64,000 nt of DNA. It comes from VMGX01 sp038065915 (GTDB lineage: Bacteria; Patescibacteriota; Minisyncoccia; Phycocordibacterales; 21-14-all-36-13). A model generated the notes under the pieces. The model had not been told where the DNA came from. It did not search any database and saw only the letters and a program-made list of their open reading frames with translations. Shown in pieces: positions 60,137 through 64,000 of this stretch. Position 1 is the first letter of the stretch. Each line of letters begins with the position of its first letter. The stretch spans positions 12,608 through 76,607 of the forward strand of contig JBBTPZ010000003.1 of NCBI GenBank assembly GCA_038065915.1, written 5' to 3'. Position numbers and translations under genes: made by a program.

Positions 60137-61120
60137 TTAATTTCCTGAACAAGCCGCTAAATATTGTCTTGCATTCGTTAAATCTCCAAAGTCAGTGGCG
60201 TTTCCAGTAGTTGCTATTGTTATATAATCTATAACATTATCATCCTGTATATCATCCAAACCACCACCAAATACTCCTCTCTCCCCATACCATGTGGGGA
60301 CAACGGCGTGAGTATAGTAATTAGAACTTGGACAGAAAAACAACTCATCAGCCTTATTCCCAAAACCAATTCTTCGTATAACATAATCTGTTGTTGCTGG
60401 AGATGTGATTGTTATCGCTCCAGCAGTAGCACCTGAAACATAAACAGGAGCAGAAACGGTAAATGTTGGGAATTTTGCATCAGCTCTTATCTTTCCGTAG
60501 AGTAACATTTTAGTGGCTTGGGTATCGTTTCCTGCTAAAACACATATTCCTATCTTCACATCTCCTGAAGTTGTTATGGAATCAGCTTTTGCTAATCCCC
60601 ATTTGCTTGATGCAGTAATGAAATAACACAGATCTCCGAATGCCAGAGTAGCTCCTGCAGTCCCGTCTTCCACAATTCCACAATATTTACCGTCAGCAGA
60701 AAGTGCAGTATCAAGAGTTAATCCTGCATTTTCTCCTAATACTACATCTCCTGCATATAGTGGATGACCTCCCATGTCTAATCTATATCTTGATATTCTT
60801 ATTGTATTCGTTTCTACCTTCATTTCCCCACATTCCATACATGTATATAGTGCTGTAGGAACATCTTTATTCCCTACTCTGCCTATGAGTGGTATCCAGT
60901 TGTGTTTGCAACCATATTTATCATCTGGATGTTCCTTATGTACTATAGGTTCTGTAGATTGTTTTATTACCCTGTAGTGCTTCGTCTTTGGACGAACTAC
61001 TACGGGGTTCCTTTCCACGTGGTCTTTATGAATGATGGGTTCCACAGATTGGTTTATTTGCCTGCCCTGTAGCGAGCTTTGCTCTGCTACTGGGGGTTTT
61101 TTGGGGTTGTTGGATTTCAT
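60137..61120 (-). CDS. Phage-like structural protein with repeat C-terminus, copy 2
   Basis: 327 residues. The N-terminus is modular: two INQS/IKQS(T/V)EPIIHK(D/E)H units separated by palindrome-encoded peptides (KPPVAEQSSLQGR from 61065-61095, NPVVVRPKTKHYRV from 60970-61007). Middle: CMECGEMKVETNTIRISRYR, GENAGLTLDTALSADGKYCG, KMLLYGKIRADAKFPTFTVS. C-terminus: one repeat IDYITIATTGNATDFGDLTN and LAACSGN. About 90% like copy 1 in the middle. Probably of viral origin; no other phage genes lie near. Confidence 0.7.
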   Translation of the reverse strand: MKSNNPKKPPVAEQSSLQGRQINQSVEPIIHKDHVERNPVVVRPKTKHYRVIKQSTEPIVHKEHPDDKYGCKHNWIPLIGRVGNKDVPTALYTCMECGEMKVETNTIRISRYRLDMGGHPLYAGDVVLGENAGLTLDTALSADGKYCGIVEDGTAGATLAFGDLCYFITASSKWGLAKADSITTSGDVKIGICVLAGNDTQATKMLLYGKIRADAKFPTFTVSAPVYVSGATAGAITITSPATTDYVIRRIGFGNKADELFFCPSSNYYTHAVVPTWYGERGVFGGGLDDIQDDNVIDYITIATTGNATDFGDLTNARQYLAACSGN

Positions 61121-61269
61121 TTGTTGTTAATTGATAAATTGAAGTCTGACTTCAATTTGGGCTTCAAACTTTTAATTTTCATTCTAATAAAATCATATCA
61201 CTTTTTCTCAATTTTAGTTGTGAACAAATTATTTGACATCTTTTTTTTATTTGATACCATAAGTGGTGA

Positions 61270-61704
61270 TTATGGCTTCGGCCTCCGAGAAAGCCCGCTT
61301 AACAGCGGGTTTTCGTTTGTCTGCACAAATTCAATAACCTTAGATTTTATTTTAATAAAATCAGTTTCAGACAACATCCCAATTTTTCTTAAAAATCTTT
61401 TAGTACTCATCGTTCGTATTTGGGTAAGAGCAACAAAGAATATTTCATTTTCAAATAAGAATCTTGCATGAAATTTTTCACTTTTTTCTTGATGTGTTAT
61501 AGGTAAAATCCAAACCATTTGACGATTAAATTTTCTTAAAATGAGAGCGGGACGTTCAAAATTGTGATTTTTGCCATCAGTCTCAACTCCGATATTTACA
61601 CCAAATGATACCCACCATATTTCACGCTCGTGCACACCAAAATTATCTGATTTTTCGTCTGTAATCTTTTTTATATTATTCCACGTATCAAAATCTTTTT
61701 TCAT
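61270..61704 (-). CDS. MazF/PemK-like toxin
   Basis: 144 residues. EIWWVSFGVNIGVETDGKNH then FERPALILRKFNRQMVWILP is the MazF SH3-like barrel, and FALTQIRTMSTKRF-like VALTQIRTMSTKRFLRKIG follows. mRNA interferase family. No antitoxin gene is recognisable next to it. The last codons (NPLLSGLSRRPKP) run through two hairpins (61275-61288, 61291-61312). Confidence 0.82.
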   Translation of the reverse strand: MKKDFDTWNNIKKITDEKSDNFGVHEREIWWVSFGVNIGVETDGKNHNFERPALILRKFNRQMVWILPITHQEKSEKFHARFLFENEIFFVALTQIRTMSTKRFLRKIGMLSETDFIKIKSKVIEFVQTNENPLLSGLSRRPKP

Positions 61705-61722
61705 AAAACATTTTTACTTTTG

Positions 61723-61857
61723 ATAAATTGAAGTCAGACTTCAATTTGGACTTCAATAAAATATTTTTTGTTTTTTGCCTGCCCCGTAGCGAGCTTCGCT
61801 CTGCTACTGGGGGTTTTTTGGGTTTTGAGTTTTTCTTAGTCATTTTGTGGTTGATGG
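61723..61857. repeat. GAAGTC palindrome and B palindrome
   Basis: 61726-61748 (AAATTGAAGTC/GACTTCAATTT) and B palindrome 61782-61812. A further GAAGTC copy at 61138-61162. Confidence 0.75.
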
Positions 61858-62151
61858 TCATTTTAAAGACATTAAACGAATTGCAAACGGAGAAAAATAA
61901 CCGAGAAGTTGGTTTTTATCAAGTTCAAATTTTTTTTGATTCAAATCTTCAATAATTGATTTTAATATTTCAAGTTCATCTGTTCTACCTTTCATTTCTG
62001 GAAATTCTTTAATTTTTTTAATTATATCTTCCGCACGAAGTATTGAATTTTTCATTTTTTCAAAATCTTTTTTTTCATACTCTAAAAGAATATGGGATAT
62101 CTCACTTCCTAAATTAGCCATATAAAATAAAGGTGTACGAATTATATTCAT
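61858..62151 (-). CDS. Hypothetical helical protein
   Basis: 97 residues, no TM, mostly charged helix (SEISHILLEYEKKDFEKMKN, ADEIIKKIKEFPEMKG-like). It recalls the small helical proteins found beside bacterial defence or toxin genes, but no family is recognised. Overlaps the DUF5674 gene by 4 bases (ATGA). Confidence 0.6.
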   Translation of the reverse strand: MNIIRTPLFYMANLGSEISHILLEYEKKDFEKMKNSILRAEDIIKKIKEFPEMKGRTDELEILKSIIEDLNQKKFELDKNQLLGYFSPFAIRLMSLK

Positions 62152-62492
62152 GATAAATATTTTAATATAATAGTTTTCATTTTATCACGCAAAAAGACAT
62201 CTTGCACTTCCATTGTCATATTGCCTTGTTTCGGACGAATATTTATAAGTGAAATATATTCAATTCGTTCATCTTTCTCTTTATCAAAATACCAATTGAA
62301 GCCCCAAACATTTTGTTGTTCAGAACCATTTTTAATAAGTACAATATTTGCATCCATGTGATATTCCCCACCAATAGCGATAATTCCACGTTCAATATCT
62401 ACTACACCTTTCACCATTTCCACATAAAAATCTTTAGCAATTTCACGAAGTTCAGCTTCTGTTATTTTTTTATTTATTATTTTTATATTCAT
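62148..62492 (-). CDS. DUF5674 family protein
   Basis: 114 residues. MVKGVVDIERGIIAIGGEYH, MDANIVLIKNGSEQQNVWGF and ISLINIRPKQGNMTMEVQD are the family's conserved blocks. Function unknown; common in CPR genomes. Confidence 0.75.
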   Translation of the reverse strand: MNIKIINKKITEAELREIAKDFYVEMVKGVVDIERGIIAIGGEYHMDANIVLIKNGSEQQNVWGFNWYFDKEKDERIEYISLINIRPKQGNMTMEVQDVFLRDKMKTIILKYLS

Positions 62493-62529
62493 TTTGTTAA
62501 TTGAAGTCTGACTTCAATTTGGAATGTTT

Positions 62530-62552
62530 TACTTGGTGGCTCCGCCACCAAA
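62530..62552. repeat. ACTTGGTGGC palindrome
   Basis: Arms ACTTGGTGGC/GCCACCAAAT-like, same as 60032-60054, at the 3' side of the second transposase. Confidence 0.75.
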
Positions 62553-62567
62553 TGGGAGTTTTTTAAA

Positions 62568-63263
62568 TTATTCTAAAAATAATTCTTGGCTATTCTTTTT
62601 TTCGGTTTTGTCTTCATCTTCATCCTCCTTTTTTCTCTTCTTATTTTCTAAAATCAAATCCAGTGATTCCATTGCATACTTTTTGTATTCATTTTTATTT
62701 TTAAACTGATCTAAAATAATATCTTTTTTGCAAAAATTTTCATTATTTTCTCCCACATACTCACCCCAACTACTTTTCCATAACTTGGCGCTTCGGGCGC
62801 CAAGTTGATGAACTTTAAAATTTAGATTTACATATGAACTTGCATACAAAAGTTGCTCATTTGAATCAATATGTACCGATTTAAAACTACCCTGAAACAA
62901 AACTCCTGTTCTTTTATTTTTTATATTAAAATATGATGTATATCCTGCACCCAATTTTTGCATAAATTTTTCAATTCCTTTTTCGTGCGCTTGTTTTAAA
63001 ATAAAGTGATAATGATTTGGATTCAGACAATAGGCTGTAAATTCCACCAACTTGGCGCCCGAAGCGCCAAGTTGGTGGTTCTTATCTTTATCTTTGTTAA
63101 AAGAGTTTTCGTAAATACTCCCTATTGGTTCCACTGTATTAAATTCTTTCATACTTTGAAAGAATCTCTGCAAATCATATTTGTCAGAAAAGATTTTTCT
63201 TTTATCTACTCCTCTGTTGAAAATGTGGTAATATTCGTCATCTGCAAATTCTGTTTTTCTCAT
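62568..63263 (-). CDS. REP-associated tyrosine transposase-like protein (Y1/HUH), copy 2
   Basis: 231 residues. YYHIFNRGVDKRKIF, HUH motif HYH (84-86) in LNPNHYHFILKQA, Tyr108 in GAGYTSYFN, and SFKSVHIDSNEQLLYASSYV. Two in-frame peptides, HQLGASGAKL (63-72) and HQLGARSAKL (152-161), are encoded by ACTTGGCGCC palindromes (63050-63072, 62783-62805). Two more copies of the same palindrome lie upstream (63284, 63323). Highly charged tail rich in Lys and Glu. Confidence 0.88.
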   Translation of the reverse strand: MRKTEFADDEYYHIFNRGVDKRKIFSDKYDLQRFFQSMKEFNTVEPIGSIYENSFNKDKDKNHQLGASGAKLVEFTAYCLNPNHYHFILKQAHEKGIEKFMQKLGAGYTSYFNIKNKRTGVLFQGSFKSVHIDSNEQLLYASSYVNLNFKVHQLGARSAKLWKSSWGEYVGENNENFCKKDIILDQFKNKNEYKKYAMESLDLILENKKRKKEDEDEDKTEKKNSQELFLE

Positions 63264-63283
63264 ATTAATATTAATATTTTATC

Positions 63284-63440
63284 ACTTGGCGCTCGAAGCG
63301 CCAAGTTTTACTAAGAAGCTTCACTTGGCGCCCGAAGCGCCAAGTTTCTCAGAAGTCTAACTTCAGTTTGAACTTCACTTGGAAACTTAGTTTCCAAGTC
63401 ATATGTCAAACACTATGTCAAACACTCGGTGTTTGACATA
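63284..63440. repeat. Palindrome cluster upstream of transposase copy 2
   Basis: ACTTGGCGC/GCGCCAAGT at 63284-63306 and 63323-63345, AGAAGTC/ACTTCAG-like at 63351-63366, CACTTGGAAAC/GTTTCCAAGT at 63377-63399, TGTTTGAC palindromes at 63403-63440. Confidence 0.8.
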
Positions 63441-63520
63441 AAAATATTTCTCTTATCAGCACCGCGATTTAAAACATGATAATATTCATCATTTTCAAAA
63501 GTGATTTTTCTTATACTCAT
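63413..63520 (-). pseudogene. Remnant of a third Y1 transposase
   Basis: ATG 63520: SIRKITFENDEYYHVLNRGA then DKRNIF matches the transposase N-terminus, then enters a TGTTTGAC palindrome and stops at 63413. Confidence 0.8.
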
Positions 63521-63577
63521 ATATCTTTATTTTAAACCCCCAATTTCCGGGAGGCAAGGCCTTCCTTTTTGTCTTGA

Positions 63578-64000
63578 TTAATTCGTCGGGGTAGTTGTTG
63601 AAGTTGTTGTTGTCGCCGAAGTTGTTGTTGAAGTTGTGCTGGTAGCATAAGGGTCAACAACTATCACTGTCCTTGTGGTAGTAGCGTAATTTAAAGCAGC
63701 ATCATGTGCAGACCAAACGACCCTGTATTCCCCGAGTATTGAAGTATCAACGGTGTTTTCAATAATGTCGGGTATTATTCCTTGAGTAATATCGTCAGAA
63801 ACATTCGCTCCCGGGTCCACAAACATTGTTCCTTTTTCAATCTCAGCAGGATTATTTCCGAGAAGTGTAATTACAGGCGGAATAGTATCTGTTTGCGTTG
63901 AAGTTGAAGTTGAAGAAACGACGTTTGCAGTTTGGGAATTTCCGGATGACACTACTGGACATTCGCCAGCTGAAGAAACAATAACTCCGCCCTTAATTTT
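63578..64000 (-). CDS. Surface protein with DUF5011/HYR-like Ig domain (5' end outside window)
   Basis: The frame is open through base 64000, so the GTG at 63952 is not its start. At least 140 residues: a Ser/Thr linker, one Ig-like domain (PPVITLLGNNPAEIEKGTMF, VDPGANVSDDI, YRVVWSAHDAALNYATTTRT), and a TTSTTTSATTTTST tail. Typical extracellular repeat protein. The coding strand is full of ACAAC/ACTTC triplet runs, prone to slippage. Confidence 0.75.
   Translation of the reverse strand, partial: KIKGGVIVSSAGECPVVSSGNSQTANVVSSTSTSTQTDTIPPVITLLGNNPAEIEKGTMFVDPGANVSDDITQGIIPDIIENTVDTSILGEYRVVWSAHDAALNYATTTRTVIVVDPYATSTTSTTTSATTTTSTTTPTN

Overview
The window looks like a low-GC member of the Candidate Phyla Radiation (Patescibacteria, most likely Parcubacteria). 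This is an inference from gene content and style: compact housekeeping genes, a thin metabolic complement, most genes without a Shine-Dalgarno sequence, UGA used as an ordinary stop (ftsA, lepA and the MFS gene end in it), and single-TM secreted proteins. Two 100-base N runs (22861-22960, 29653-29752) mark it as a scaffold; both sit in tandem repeats.

Layout. 1-12 kb: engB (partial), a membrane DsbA-like protein, then rpoB-rpoC-dnaG-rpoD reading leftward. 12.2-12.9 kb: about eleven hairpins in the divergent rpoB/S1 gap. 13-22 kb: S1-domain protein, pth, lepB, a degenerate HisRS-like protein, rpsU-ybeY, ftsA, ftsZ, trxB. 22-31 kb: tRNA genes with partial tRNA copies, tsaD, valS, PrsW, Hsp20. 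31-42 kb: DivIC-like protein, lepA, murJ, O-antigen-ligase/TPR protein, an enlarged RNase P RNA, class II ribonucleotide reductase. 42-55 kb: small hypotheticals, tRNA-His and tRNA-Ser, TPM/LemA pair, groEL/groES, secG, a peptide-binding protein, RNase J, MFS. 55-64 kb is accessory: glycosyltransferase/methyltransferase, Y1 (RAYT-like) transposases with their palindromes, two phage-like structural proteins, two toxins, and a partial Ig-like surface protein.

The outstanding feature is a dense set of palindromic elements in many sequence families. They lie between genes, overlap stop codons, are nested in one another, expand the RNase P RNA, and lie in frame inside essential genes (engB, dnaG, tsaD, valS) and inside the Y1 transposase genes themselves. 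One class (here 'K', about 135-180 bp with inverted arms) ends exactly at ATG, and that ATG is the start codon of rpoD, lepA, the RNase J gene and an MFS gene; at nrdJ it starts a three-codon mini-ORF that overlaps the nrdJ start. valS has an analogous leader. One K-like copy contains a frameshifted GIY-YIG nuclease gene. My reading is a REP/RAYT-like palindrome system that has been co-opted as, or spreads as, structured leaders, terminators and peptide-coding inserts.

A second pattern is partial tRNA-end copies beside tRNA-Arg, -Phe, -His, -Ser and -Glu. A third is a small set of autonomous hypothetical genes with canonical SD sequences (three also with TTGACA promoters), unlike the SD-less housekeeping genes. 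One of these is a 21-residue ORF behind a terminator-containing leader.
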